The position numbers and the translations under genes are program-made. A DNA stretch of 64,000 bases, from contig NZ_JOAP01000005.1 of assembly GCF_000720475.1 (NCBI RefSeq), forward strand, positions 186,001-250,000, read 5' to 3'. The notes under the pieces were generated by a model. That model saw only the letters and a list, made by a program, of their open reading frames with translations, made no database searches and was not told the origin of the DNA. Source of the DNA: Streptomyces aureocirculatus (GTDB lineage Bacteria; Actinomycetota; Actinomycetes; Streptomycetales; Streptomycetaceae). Positions 35,314-42,960 of the stretch are shown here, piece after piece (the stretch's first letter is position 1; each line of letters starts with the position of its first letter).

Positions 35314-36072
35314 GTGCGAGTGTCCGACATCCGGGTGGTCTCGCTGGTGCCGTCACTGACGGAAGCCGTGGCCACGACTCTGCCGGGCGCCCTGGTCGGC
35401 GCGACCGACTGGTGCACGCACCCGGCGGACCTCGACGTCGTACGCGTCGGCGGCACCAAGAACCCCGACGTACCGGCGATCGTGGCCCTGCGCCCCGATC
35501 TGGTGATCGCCAACGAGGAGGAGAACCGTCCGCCGGACCTCGACGCGCTGCGGGCGGCAGGCGTCGAGGTGCTCGTCACGGAGGTGCGCGGCCTCGGCCA
35601 GGCCTTCGACGAGCTGGCCAGGGTGCTCGCCGTGTGCGGCGCGGGGCGGCCCCGGTGGCTTGACGTGGCCGAGTCACGGTGGCTTGACGTGGCCGAGTCC
35701 CGTCGGCTCACCGCGCGGGAGCCCGTGGCCGGGCTGCGGGCGGCGGTGCCGATCTGGCGCAGGCCCTGGATGGTGCTCGGCCGGGACACGTTCGCCGGTG
35801 ATGTGCTGGCCCGCCTGGGGGTCGACAACGCGTACGCGGCACACACCGAGCGCTATCCGCGCGTCCCTCTCGACGAGCTGCGCTCCGCAGGGCTCGACCT
35901 GGTGGTCCTGCCCGACGAGCCGTACCGCTTCACCCACGCGGACGGCCCCGAGGCCTTCCCCGCCACGCTCCCCGTCGCGCTGGTCAGCGGGCGCCATCTG
36001 ACCTGGTACGGGCCGTCGCTCGCCGAAGCCCCCGACGTGCTGGGCGCGGCACTGCGGGCGGCTCGCCGCTGA
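35314..36072 (+). CDS. BtuF/TroA-like metal-receptor-fold protein without signal peptide
   Basis: A 252-residue protein with the helical-backbone metal receptor fold of ABC binding proteins for cobalamin or siderophores (VVSLVPSLTEAV at the start, ALRPDLVIANEEENR, LVVLPDEPYRF). Oddly it has no signal peptide or lipobox, so it appears cytosolic, and no permease or ATPase is adjacent. It contains an in-frame tandem duplication of 8 residues (WLDVAESR twice; 35653-35700). GTG start 6 bases after the regulator gene. Role unclear. Confidence 0.8.
   Translation: MRVSDIRVVSLVPSLTEAVATTLPGALVGATDWCTHPADLDVVRVGGTKNPDVPAIVALRPDLVIANEEENRPPDLDALRAAGVEVLVTEVRGLGQAFDELARVLAVCGAGRPRWLDVAESRWLDVAESRRLTAREPVAGLRAAVPIWRRPWMVLGRDTFAGDVLARLGVDNAYAAHTERYPRVPLDELRSAGLDLVVLPDEPYRFTHADGPEAFPATLPVALVSGRHLTWYGPSLAEAPDVLGAALRAARR
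35653..35700. repeat. 24-bp in-frame tandem duplication
   Basis: CGGTGGCTTGACGTGGCCGAGTC plus one base occurs at 35653-35676 and 35677-35700, identical in 23 of 24 bases, inside the BtuF-like gene and encoding a repeated WLDVAESR. Confidence 0.85.
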
Positions 36073-36083
36073 CCTCCGCGCCG

Positions 36084-37202
36084 TCAGCGCGGCGGCGCGA
36101 GCAAACGGCCGTCGGCGACCCCGCGCACGGTTCTGACGAGCGCCACCAGCCAGGCCGCCACCAGCAGGACGTACAGCGCCACGGCCAGCCAGTCGTACGC
36201 CGCGAGGCCGGTGTGCGCACCGAGGCCCTCGGCGCCCGTCACGCACGTACCGACGGGGAAGGTGAACGCCCACCAGGTCATCGCGAAACCCATGCCGCGC
36301 CGCCGGGCCCGCAGCACCAGGGCGGCGGCGAGCGCGAGCCACAGCAGCGCGAAACCCGTCACCGGCACACCGAACAGCACGGCGAAGACGGCGAAGCCCT
36401 CGTCGTACGGGGCCGGGAGCACACCCGGCGCGACGTCCGCGAACTTGCCCGCGGCCGTGGTCGACTGCCCGAGGGGGCCGAGGACCAGGAAGAGCGTGGG
36501 GGTGAGAGCCGGCGGCAGTGGGCCGCCGTGCACCAGACGCCCGAAGATCAGCGGCAGCATCAGCAGGGTGGCGAGCAGGCTCAGGCCGAACATGGCGAAG
36601 CACCCGAGGAGCAGGGCCTCCTGTGCCTGGCCCGCGGGCAGGTGCGGGACGAGCAGCGGTCCGAGGGCCGCCGACACCATGGGCGCCACGACCGGAAGCA
36701 GCCACACCGGCGACGCGGAGCCCGGCCGCACGCGGTGCCGCACCACCATCAGATACGGCACGGCGACGGCCGCGGCGAGTCCGACGGCCGTCCCGACGGT
36801 GAACAGGACCGCGTCGACGGCGACGGCCGCGGTGGTGCCGAGCCAGTCCGCGCCCACGAGTACCGTGCCGCCGCCGACGGCGAGGAGCGCCATCGACAGG
36901 CAGCCGTAGAACGGTGCCAGGGCCGGGTCGGCCAGGTGGGCGCGCGCCTGGTCACGGTGGTGCGTGAGATGGACGGCGCGGGCGGTGAGCAGTGCGGCAA
37001 GCATCAGGAACGAGAGCGCCCACACCGCGGTCGCGCCCGTGCGCACCCCGGGCACGTCCACCGGCAGGGCGGCGCCCGCGTTGGCGACGATGGCGGTGCC
37101 CATGACGGTGGCGTACCAGTTCGGGCCGAGGTGGCGCAGGGCGGCGAAGCGGGGCCCTGTGGCCGGGCGGGCCGGGGCGGCGGTGGGGACGGCGGTGACC
37201 AT
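36084..37202 (-). CDS. TDT-family (TehA/C4-dicarboxylate-like) transporter
   Basis: A 372-residue integral membrane protein with about ten hydrophobic segments. The pattern resembles the TDT family (tellurite-resistance/dicarboxylate transporters, plant SLAC1, sulfite exporters). Conserved FGPNW- and GSS-like segments of the family are seen as LGPNWYATVMGTAI near the start and GPLGQSTTAAGKF. The ATG at 37202 has GGAGG five bases upstream. It is divergent from a LysR regulator over 70 bases, the usual arrangement of an inducible exporter; substrate unknown. Confidence 0.87.
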   Translation of the reverse strand: MVTAVPTAAPARPATGPRFAALRHLGPNWYATVMGTAIVANAGAALPVDVPGVRTGATAVWALSFLMLAALLTARAVHLTHHRDQARAHLADPALAPFYGCLSMALLAVGGGTVLVGADWLGTTAAVAVDAVLFTVGTAVGLAAAVAVPYLMVVRHRVRPGSASPVWLLPVVAPMVSAALGPLLVPHLPAGQAQEALLLGCFAMFGLSLLATLLMLPLIFGRLVHGGPLPPALTPTLFLVLGPLGQSTTAAGKFADVAPGVLPAPYDEGFAVFAVLFGVPVTGFALLWLALAAALVLRARRRGMGFAMTWWAFTFPVGTCVTGAEGLGAHTGLAAYDWLAVALYVLLVAAWLVALVRTVRGVADGRLLAPPR

Positions 37203-37272
37203 GCCTCCACGGTGCGGGCGGGCGGCCCGGCCCACCAGGGACCTCTCTTCTATGAGGGCATAACCTGAGCTT

Positions 37273-38256
37273 ATGAGTTCTTCTGGTGCCTCTGCCTCGG
37301 GTGGGTCCGCTGGGTCCGGTGGGGCGGGTGGCCACGGCGGCTCCGGTACGTCGTCGGGGGCGCCCCTCGCGCACCGGGTGCCGGATCTGGCCGCCCTGGA
37401 GCTGCTGCTTGCCGTGGCGCGGCTCGGCAGCCTCGGCCGGGCCGCGCGTGAGCTCGGCATCTCCCAGCCCGCCGCCAGCGGCCGGGTCCGCTCCATGGAG
37501 CGACAGTTGGGCGTCGCCCTGGTGGACCGCTCGCCCCGCGGGTCGCGGCTCACGGAGGCGGGCGCGCTCGTCACGGACTGGGCCCGGCGCATCGTGGAGG
37601 CGGCCGAGGCCTTCGACGTGGGGGCGCAGGCACTGCGGGACCGACGGGACTCGCGGCTGCGGGTCGCCGCCAGCATGACCATCGCCGAGTATCTGCTGCC
37701 CAACTGGCTCATAGCCCTGCGGGCGCGGCGGCCCGACACCGCGGTGTCCCTGCTCGCGGGCAACTCGGCGGCGGTCACCGGGCGGCTGCTCACGGGGGAG
37801 GCCGACGTCGGGTTCGTGGAGGGGGTCGGGCTGCCCGCGGGCCTCGACGGGGTGGTCGTCGCGCAGGACCAACTGGTCGTCGTGGTGGCGCCGGGACACG
37901 CCTGGGCGCGGCGGCGGGCGCCGGTCGGAGCTGCTGAGCTGGCTGCCGCGCCGCTGATCCTGCGCGAGGAGGGGTCCGGTACGCGTCAGGTCCTCGAGGC
38001 GGCCCTCGGCGAACTCGCCCGGCCGCTGCTCGAACTGTCCTCGACCACCGCGGTGAAGTCCGCCGCTGTGAGCGGGGCCGGGCCCGCGGTGCTCAGTGAG
38101 CTGGCCGTGGGGGAGGAGCTGGCCGCTCGGCGGCTCGTGAGCGTTCCCGTGGACGGGGCGCGGCTCCGGCGCGAGTTGCGGGCCGTGTGGCCGGTGGGGC
38201 ATGTGCCGACGGGGCCCGCACGGGAACTACTGAGTCTCACTCGTGCGGCGCCCTAG
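37273..38256 (+). CDS. LysR-family transcriptional regulator
   Basis: A 327-residue LysR regulator. After a Gly/Ser-rich N-terminal extension (about residues 1-30, possibly an overextended start), the HTH is at about residues 38-95 (ELGISQPAASGRVRSMERQLG) and the effector-binding domain follows. ATG at 37273. Upstream AT-rich sequence (ATAACCTGAGCTTAT at 37260-37274) resembles a T-N11-A type LysR box, between it and the divergent TDT gene, which is its likely target. Its end overlaps the convergent hydrolase gene. Confidence 0.88.
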   Translation: MSSSGASASGGSAGSGGAGGHGGSGTSSGAPLAHRVPDLAALELLLAVARLGSLGRAARELGISQPAASGRVRSMERQLGVALVDRSPRGSRLTEAGALVTDWARRIVEAAEAFDVGAQALRDRRDSRLRVAASMTIAEYLLPNWLIALRARRPDTAVSLLAGNSAAVTGRLLTGEADVGFVEGVGLPAGLDGVVVAQDQLVVVVAPGHAWARRRAPVGAAELAAAPLILREEGSGTRQVLEAALGELARPLLELSSTTAVKSAAVSGAGPAVLSELAVGEELAARRLVSVPVDGARLRRELRAVWPVGHVPTGPARELLSLTRAAP

Positions 38257-38943
38257 CCCCTTTTCCGCCGCCCGCACCAACGCCCCCATCACCCGCGTGT
38301 CCCGCCCCGCCTCCGGGTGCCACTGGACGCCGAGGGCCCAGGCGGGGGAGGGGAGTTCCACGGCCTCGATCGTGCCGTCCTCGGCGTGGGCCGAGGCGTG
38401 CAGGCCGCTGCCGAGGCGGTCGACGGACTGGTGGTGGTACGTGGGGACGTCCGCCGTGGGGTCGGGGACGATCTCGGCGTAGCGCGTGCCGGGGACCGGG
38501 CGTACCGGGTGGGTGGTGAAGACGCCGGGGGCCGCCACATGGCCGTCCAGGTGCTGCACGAGCGTGCCGCCGAGGGCGACGTTCAGGAGCTGCATGCCCC
38601 GGCAGATGCCGAGCAGCGGGGTGCCGGAGTCGAGGGCCGCCCGGATCAGGGCGAGTTCCCAGGCGTCCCGTTCGGGCGCGGGCGGCCCGGTGAGGTCCTC
38701 GCGCACCGCTCCGTAGTGGGACGGCTCCACGTCGGGGCCGCCCGCGACGACCACGCCGTCGAGGCGGGCGACGACGTCGGCCGCGTACGCCGGGTCGTCC
38801 GGCGGCAGCATCGACGCGAGGCCGCCCGCGGCCTGGACCAGACGCGGATAACCGGCTGGCAGGAGCGCCGCGGGAAGTTCCCACACGCCCCAGCTCGCCT
38901 TCGCCTCCCAGTAGGTGCTGATGCCGATGAGGGGTTTGTTCAC
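38227..38943 (-). CDS. Gamma-glutamyl-gamma-aminobutyrate hydrolase-like (PuuD-like) peptidase C26
   Basis: About 238 residues of class I glutamine amidotransferase fold. The nucleophile is in GICRGMQLLN (Cys), with the catalytic His in GVQWHPE. PuuD-type enzymes release glutamate from gamma-glutamyl amines, the step opposite to GlnA-type ligation. The GTG start at 38943 is chosen because GGAGA precedes it; an ATG at 38955 adds 4 residues. It is last in the minus-strand group regulator-permease-hydrolase and overlaps the convergent LysR end by 30 bases. Its 5' flank contains GTGC-rich repeat DNA. Confidence 0.85.
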   Translation of the reverse strand: MNKPLIGISTYWEAKASWGVWELPAALLPAGYPRLVQAAGGLASMLPPDDPAYAADVVARLDGVVVAGGPDVEPSHYGAVREDLTGPPAPERDAWELALIRAALDSGTPLLGICRGMQLLNVALGGTLVQHLDGHVAAPGVFTTHPVRPVPGTRYAEIVPDPTADVPTYHHQSVDRLGSGLHASAHAEDGTIEAVELPSPAWALGVQWHPEAGRDTRVMGALVRAAEKGLGRRTSETQ

Positions 38944-38960
38944 CTTGTTCTCCATGGAGC

Positions 38961-39026
38961 CGTGCTGTGCTGTGCTGTACGGTGCCTGGCTGTTCCGTGC
39001 CGTGCGGTGCTGTTCCGCGCCATGCT
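38961..39026. repeat. Short GTGC-rich patch
   Basis: CGTGCTGTGCTGTGCTGTAC followed by further GTGCCGTGCGGTGCTG variants, directly upstream of the hydrolase gene. It resembles the much longer array at 8395-8890, also located at the 5' side of a minus-strand gene. Confidence 0.55.
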
Positions 39027-39041
39027 CGGGCTGGTCCGCGC

Positions 39042-40499
39042 TCAGTCGCGTTCCAGCTCCGCCTCCGCCGCCGCGAGGGCCGCGAACTCCTCCTCCGGGG
39101 CCCGCGCCACCAGATGCCTGCGGCTGTAGAGGCCGAAGTACGCGAGGGCGACCCCGTACACGCCGAGCGCGATGAACGCCGCCGTCACGTCGACGAGGAA
39201 CGTCGCGACCAGCGCCGCGCACGCGAGGACAAGGGCGACCGAGGACGTCAGGACGCCGCCCGGAGTGCGGTACGGGCGCGGCAGGTGCGGCTCGCGGCGG
39301 CGCAGGACGATGTGCGAGAGCGACATCAGCGCGTACGAGATGGTGGCGCCGAACACCGCCACGTTCAGCATCCGCGCCCCGTCGCCGGTCGCCGCAGCCA
39401 GGGCGAAGCCGATCCCGCCGGGGACGAGGAGGCCCAGGTAGGGGGCCTTGCGGCTGCTCGTGAGGGAGAGGAAGCGGGGGAGGTAGCCCGCGCGGGACAG
39501 GGCGAAGAGCTGGCGGGAGCCCGCGTAGATCAGGGAGAAGAACGACGCCACCAGGCCCGCGAGGCCCGCGTAGTTGATGACGCGGCTCAGGGCCGTCGCC
39601 TCGCCGTCCGTCTTGAGCGCGTCCACGAGCGGATTGCCGGTGTCCTGGATGGCCGCGGAGCCGCGCGCCCCCGCCGAGGCGAAGAAGGTGAGCAGGGCGA
39701 GCGCGACGAGGATGCACAGGGACCAGCGGATGGCGCGCGGCAGCGTGCGCGCGGGATCCTTGGTCTCCTCGGCCGCGAGCGGCACGCCCTCCACGCCGAG
39801 GAAGAACCACATGCCGAACGGGAACGCCGCCCAGATGCCGAGCAGACCGAGCGGCAGCCAGGAGTTGGCGCCGAACGCGTCGTGGTCGACGGCGATGTCG
39901 TTCAGGCCGGAGGCGTCGAAGTCCATGAACGCGCCCACGGCGAAGACGAGCAGCGCCGCCACCGCGATCCCCGTGACGACGAAGCTGAAGCGCAGCGCCT
40001 CGCCCACGCCCCACAGATGGATGCCGATGAAGATCACGAAGCAGGCCAGGTACACCGGCCAGCCGGACTCCAGGCCGAACAGGTCGAGCGACTCGACGTA
40101 GTCGCCGATGAAGATGGCGATCGCGGCGGGCGCCAGGATGTACTCGATGAGGATCGCCGTACCGGTGAGGAAACCGCCCCAGGGGCCGAGCGCACGCCGC
40201 GCGAAGCCGTAGCCTCCGCCCGCCGTCGGCAGGACGGACGACAGCTCGGCGAGCGAGAAGACCATGCAGGCGTACATCACGCCCATGAGCGCCATCGCGA
40301 TGCCGAGGCCGCCGAAGCCGCCCTCCTTCAGACCGGAGTTCCACCCCGAGAAGTCGCCGGAGACGACATAGGCGACGCCGAGGCCGGTGAGGAGCACCCA
40401 GCCGGCGTTGCCGCGGCGCAGCGCGCGCCGTTCCAGATAGTCGTCGCCCGGATCATCGGCGGCGCGGGCCTTCGACGGCTCGGTGGACTCCAGGCTCAT
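39042..40499 (-). CDS. APC-family permease, probably ethanolamine uptake
   Basis: A 485-residue amino-acid-polyamine-organocation transporter with about 12 transmembrane segments. It resembles the ethanolamine permease (EutP/eat) group: conserved GDFSGWN near the start and the ELSSVLPTAGGGYGFARR block. In context (gamma-glutamylethanolamide synthetase, aldehyde and alcohol dehydrogenases, gamma-glutamyl hydrolase) ethanolamine or another small amine is the likely substrate. The ATG at 40499 has GGGAG upstream. The 204-base space before it contains a motif shared with the glnA4 promoter. Confidence 0.85.
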   Translation of the reverse strand: MSLESTEPSKARAADDPGDDYLERRALRRGNAGWVLLTGLGVAYVVSGDFSGWNSGLKEGGFGGLGIAMALMGVMYACMVFSLAELSSVLPTAGGGYGFARRALGPWGGFLTGTAILIEYILAPAAIAIFIGDYVESLDLFGLESGWPVYLACFVIFIGIHLWGVGEALRFSFVVTGIAVAALLVFAVGAFMDFDASGLNDIAVDHDAFGANSWLPLGLLGIWAAFPFGMWFFLGVEGVPLAAEETKDPARTLPRAIRWSLCILVALALLTFFASAGARGSAAIQDTGNPLVDALKTDGEATALSRVINYAGLAGLVASFFSLIYAGSRQLFALSRAGYLPRFLSLTSSRKAPYLGLLVPGGIGFALAAATGDGARMLNVAVFGATISYALMSLSHIVLRRREPHLPRPYRTPGGVLTSSVALVLACAALVATFLVDVTAAFIALGVYGVALAYFGLYSRRHLVARAPEEEFAALAAAEAELERD

Positions 40500-40540
40500 G
40501 GCACGGCTCCCTGCGTCGGCGTATGACGGGACTTCAATGG

Positions 40541-40561
40541 AGTGAGGCCATACCTTTGCGG
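40541..40561. promoter_or_regulatory. Candidate operator upstream of the permease
   Basis: AGTGAGGCCATACCTTTGCG (extending by G), sharing GGCCATA and TTGCGG with the reverse complement of the site before glnA4. A possible operator of the adjacent FadR-family regulator. Confidence 0.4.
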
Positions 40562-40703
40562 TGGCGGGGGTGAGAAAGCAAGACCTGTGCGTTACACCGC
40601 GGTTGATCGCGGCGGTGACGGTCCTGGGAAGTCTCACGCCATGGCCCCCGGGCGCCCCCGCGCCGGCACTCCCGGGGACACGCCTCTGTCGGCCGGGGCT
40701 TGC

Positions 40704-41450
40704 TCACGTCAGAAAACCCCGCAGCAGCGCCGCCGTCCCCCCGCAGTGCTCGCGCATCATCTCCCGCGCGCCGTCCGCGTCGCCGTCGAGGACCGCCTCC
40801 ACCAAGGCGGTGTGCTGGCGCTGGGAGTGCTCCAGGTTGCGCACCAGGAGCGGGATGCAGTCCAGGAGGTCGTTGACGGTGGCGCGGACCGCCGCGTACT
40901 GCGCGGTCAGCGAGGGGGAGCCGCACAGCTCGGCCAGCGTGAGGTGCAGCAGGGTGTCAAGGCGGCGGTACTCGGCGAGCGGCGCGTCGTGGGTGCGCGC
41001 GAGCGCGGCACGAAGGCGCTCGGCCTGCTCGTCGTCGAGCCCGTGCGCGGCGCACAGGCCCGCCGCCCCCACCTCAAGGACCTCGCGGAAGCGCAGCGCG
41101 TCCTCCACGTCCACGTCCGCGATGCGCCGGCGCAGCTCGTCCTCCCCGGCGGCCGTCGGGCGCGGGCGCACGAACGTACCGCCGTAGCGCCCCCGGCGTG
41201 ACTCCACGAGCCCCTGGTCCTGGAGCACCTTCAGGACCTCGCGCAGCGTGACCCGGCTGATCCCGAGCCGGTCGGCGAGCTCCCGCTCGGCCGGAAGGCG
41301 TTCGCCGCCCGGCACCAGGCCGAGCCGGACCACCTGGAGGATCTGCTCCAGGGCCTCCTCGAAGCCGTTGCCGGCCCGGACCGGACGCAGGACCTGCGTC
41401 AACCGGTCGTCGGCCGAGGCGTGCGCGGTGTTGACCTCCGCGTGCGACAT
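40704..41450 (-). CDS. FadR-family (GntR) transcriptional regulator
   Basis: About 248 residues. The N-terminal winged helix (LAERLGISRVTLREVLKVLQ-like, seen as ELADRLGISRVTLREVLKVL, about residues 38-85) is followed by the all-helical FCD effector domain (about 110-240). ATG at 41450 with GGAAGGGG upstream. It faces glnA4 across 78 bases and precedes the permease on its own strand, so it probably regulates both. The effector is unknown; an ethanolamine or gamma-glutamyl compound is likely from context. Confidence 0.9.
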   Translation of the reverse strand: MSHAEVNTAHASADDRLTQVLRPVRAGNGFEEALEQILQVVRLGLVPGGERLPAERELADRLGISRVTLREVLKVLQDQGLVESRRGRYGGTFVRPRPTAAGEDELRRRIADVDVEDALRFREVLEVGAAGLCAAHGLDDEQAERLRAALARTHDAPLAEYRRLDTLLHLTLAELCGSPSLTAQYAAVRATVNDLLDCIPLLVRNLEHSQRQHTALVEAVLDGDADGAREMMREHCGGTAALLRGFLT

Positions 41451-41482
41451 CTGCCCGTACCCCCTTCCCAAGCAATGGTTCT

Positions 41483-41503
41483 CCGCAATACCTTATGGCC
41501 ACT
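41483..41503. promoter_or_regulatory. Candidate operator upstream of glnA4
   Basis: CCGCAATACCTTATGGCCAC (extending by T), whose reverse complement resembles the site at 40541-40561 and which lies between the divergent regulator and glnA4. Confidence 0.4.
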
Positions 41504-41528
41504 CGGCTGACCCAAGGAGGCTTTTCCC

Positions 41529-42893
41529 GTGGCAGACCGCACACCCCCGCTCGGCATCGAGGAGCTGCGTGCTCTGGTGGCGAGCGGCGAGATCGACACT
41601 GTCGTCCTGGCCTTCCCCGACATGCAGGGGCGGCTCCAGGGCAAGCGGTTCGCCGCCCGGTTCTTCCTGGACGAGGTCCTGGAGCACGGCACGGAGGGCT
41701 GCAACTACCTCCTCGCCGTCGACACCGAGATGAACACGGTCGACGGTTACGCGATGTCCTCCTGGGACCGCGGCTACGGCGACTTCGCCATGCGGTGCGA
41801 CCTCGCGACGCTGCGCCGCGTCCCCTGGAACGAGGGCACGGCCCTGCTGATGGCCGACCTCGCCTGGGAGGACGGCGGGCCCGTCGTGGCCGCCCCGCGC
41901 CAGATACTGCGCCGCCAGTTGGACCGGCTCGCCGAGCTCGGCTACACCGCCCACGTCGGCACGGAGCTGGAGTTCATCGTCTTCAAGGACACCTACGAAC
42001 AGGCCTGGGACGCGGGCTACCAAGGACTCACCCCCGCCAACCAGTACAACATCGACTACTCCGTCCTCGGCACCGGACGCATCGAGCCGCTGCTCCGCCG
42101 CATCCGCAACGAGATGGCGGCCGCGGGACTGACCGTCGAGTCCGCCAAGGGCGAGTGCAACCCGGGCCAGCACGAGATCGTGTTCCGCTACGACGAGGCC
42201 CTCGTCACCTGCGACCAGCACTCCATCTACAAGACGGGCGCCAAGGAGATCGCCGCGCAGGAAGGCGTCTCGCTCACCTTCATGGCGAAGTACAACGAGC
42301 GCGAGGGCAACTCCTGTCACATCCACCTCTCGCTCCAGGACGCCGACGGCACCAACGCCATGGCAGGTGAAGGACCGGGCGGCATGTCCCCGCTGATGCG
42401 GCACTTCCTCGCCGGACAGTTGGCCGCGCTGCGCGACTTCTCGCTCCTGTACGCGCCCAACATCAACTCCTACAAGCGCTTCCAGCCCGGCACCTTCGCG
42501 CCCACGGCCGCCGCCTGGGGCCACGACAACCGCACCTGCGCGCTGCGCGTGGTCGGCCACGGCCGCTCGATGCGCTTCGAGAACAGGCTGCCCGGCGGCG
42601 ACGTCAACCCCTACCTGGCCGTCGCCGGACTGATCGCCGCGGGCCTGCACGGCGTGGAGCAGCAGCTCGAACTGCCCGACGCCTGCACGGGCAACGCCTA
42701 CACCGCCGACTACGAGCACGTACCGACGACGCTGCGCGAGGCCGCCGAGCTCTGGGAGAACAGCCCCGTCGCCAAGGCCGCGTTCGGCGACGAGGTCGTC
42801 GCGCACTACCGCAACATGGCGCGGGTCGAGCTGGAGGCCTTCGACTCCGCGGTGACCGACTGGGAGCTCCGCCGCTCCTTCGAACGCATGTGA
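41529..42893 (+). CDS. glnA4: Glutamine synthetase-like gamma-glutamylethanolamide synthetase GlnA4
   Basis: A 454-residue member of the glutamine synthetase superfamily. The N-terminal beta-grasp domain and C-terminal catalytic barrel are present, with the acidic metal-binding segments (GTELEFIVF; ESAKGECNPGQHEI), NSCHIHLSL and the ATP/glutamate-binding GHGRSMRFENRLPGGDVNP. Streptomyces GlnA4 was shown to join glutamate to ethanolamine rather than ammonia, and the neighbours here (permease, aldehyde dehydrogenase, SDR, hydrolase) fit that role. GTG start with AAGGAGG 8 bases upstream. The stop lies inside a 29-base repeat array. Confidence 0.87.
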   Translation: MADRTPPLGIEELRALVASGEIDTVVLAFPDMQGRLQGKRFAARFFLDEVLEHGTEGCNYLLAVDTEMNTVDGYAMSSWDRGYGDFAMRCDLATLRRVPWNEGTALLMADLAWEDGGPVVAAPRQILRRQLDRLAELGYTAHVGTELEFIVFKDTYEQAWDAGYQGLTPANQYNIDYSVLGTGRIEPLLRRIRNEMAAAGLTVESAKGECNPGQHEIVFRYDEALVTCDQHSIYKTGAKEIAAQEGVSLTFMAKYNEREGNSCHIHLSLQDADGTNAMAGEGPGGMSPLMRHFLAGQLAALRDFSLLYAPNINSYKRFQPGTFAPTAAAWGHDNRTCALRVVGHGRSMRFENRLPGGDVNPYLAVAGLIAAGLHGVEQQLELPDACTGNAYTADYEHVPTTLREAAELWENSPVAKAAFGDEVVAHYRNMARVELEAFDSAVTDWELRRSFERM

Positions 42894-42958
42894 GGCACGT
42901 CCGCTCCCTCGACCGTATGTGAGGCACGTCCGCTCCCTCGACCGTATGTGAGGCACTT
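42872..42958. repeat. 29-bp tandem array spanning the glnA4 stop codon
   Basis: Three units of 29 bases at 42872, 42901 and 42930. The first is the last eight codons of glnA4 plus eight bases; the second and third differ from each other at one base. TGA occurs at 42891, 42920 and 42949, one in each frame. The last unit contains the GAGG that serves the next gene. Confidence 0.85.
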
Positions 42959-42960
42959 CC

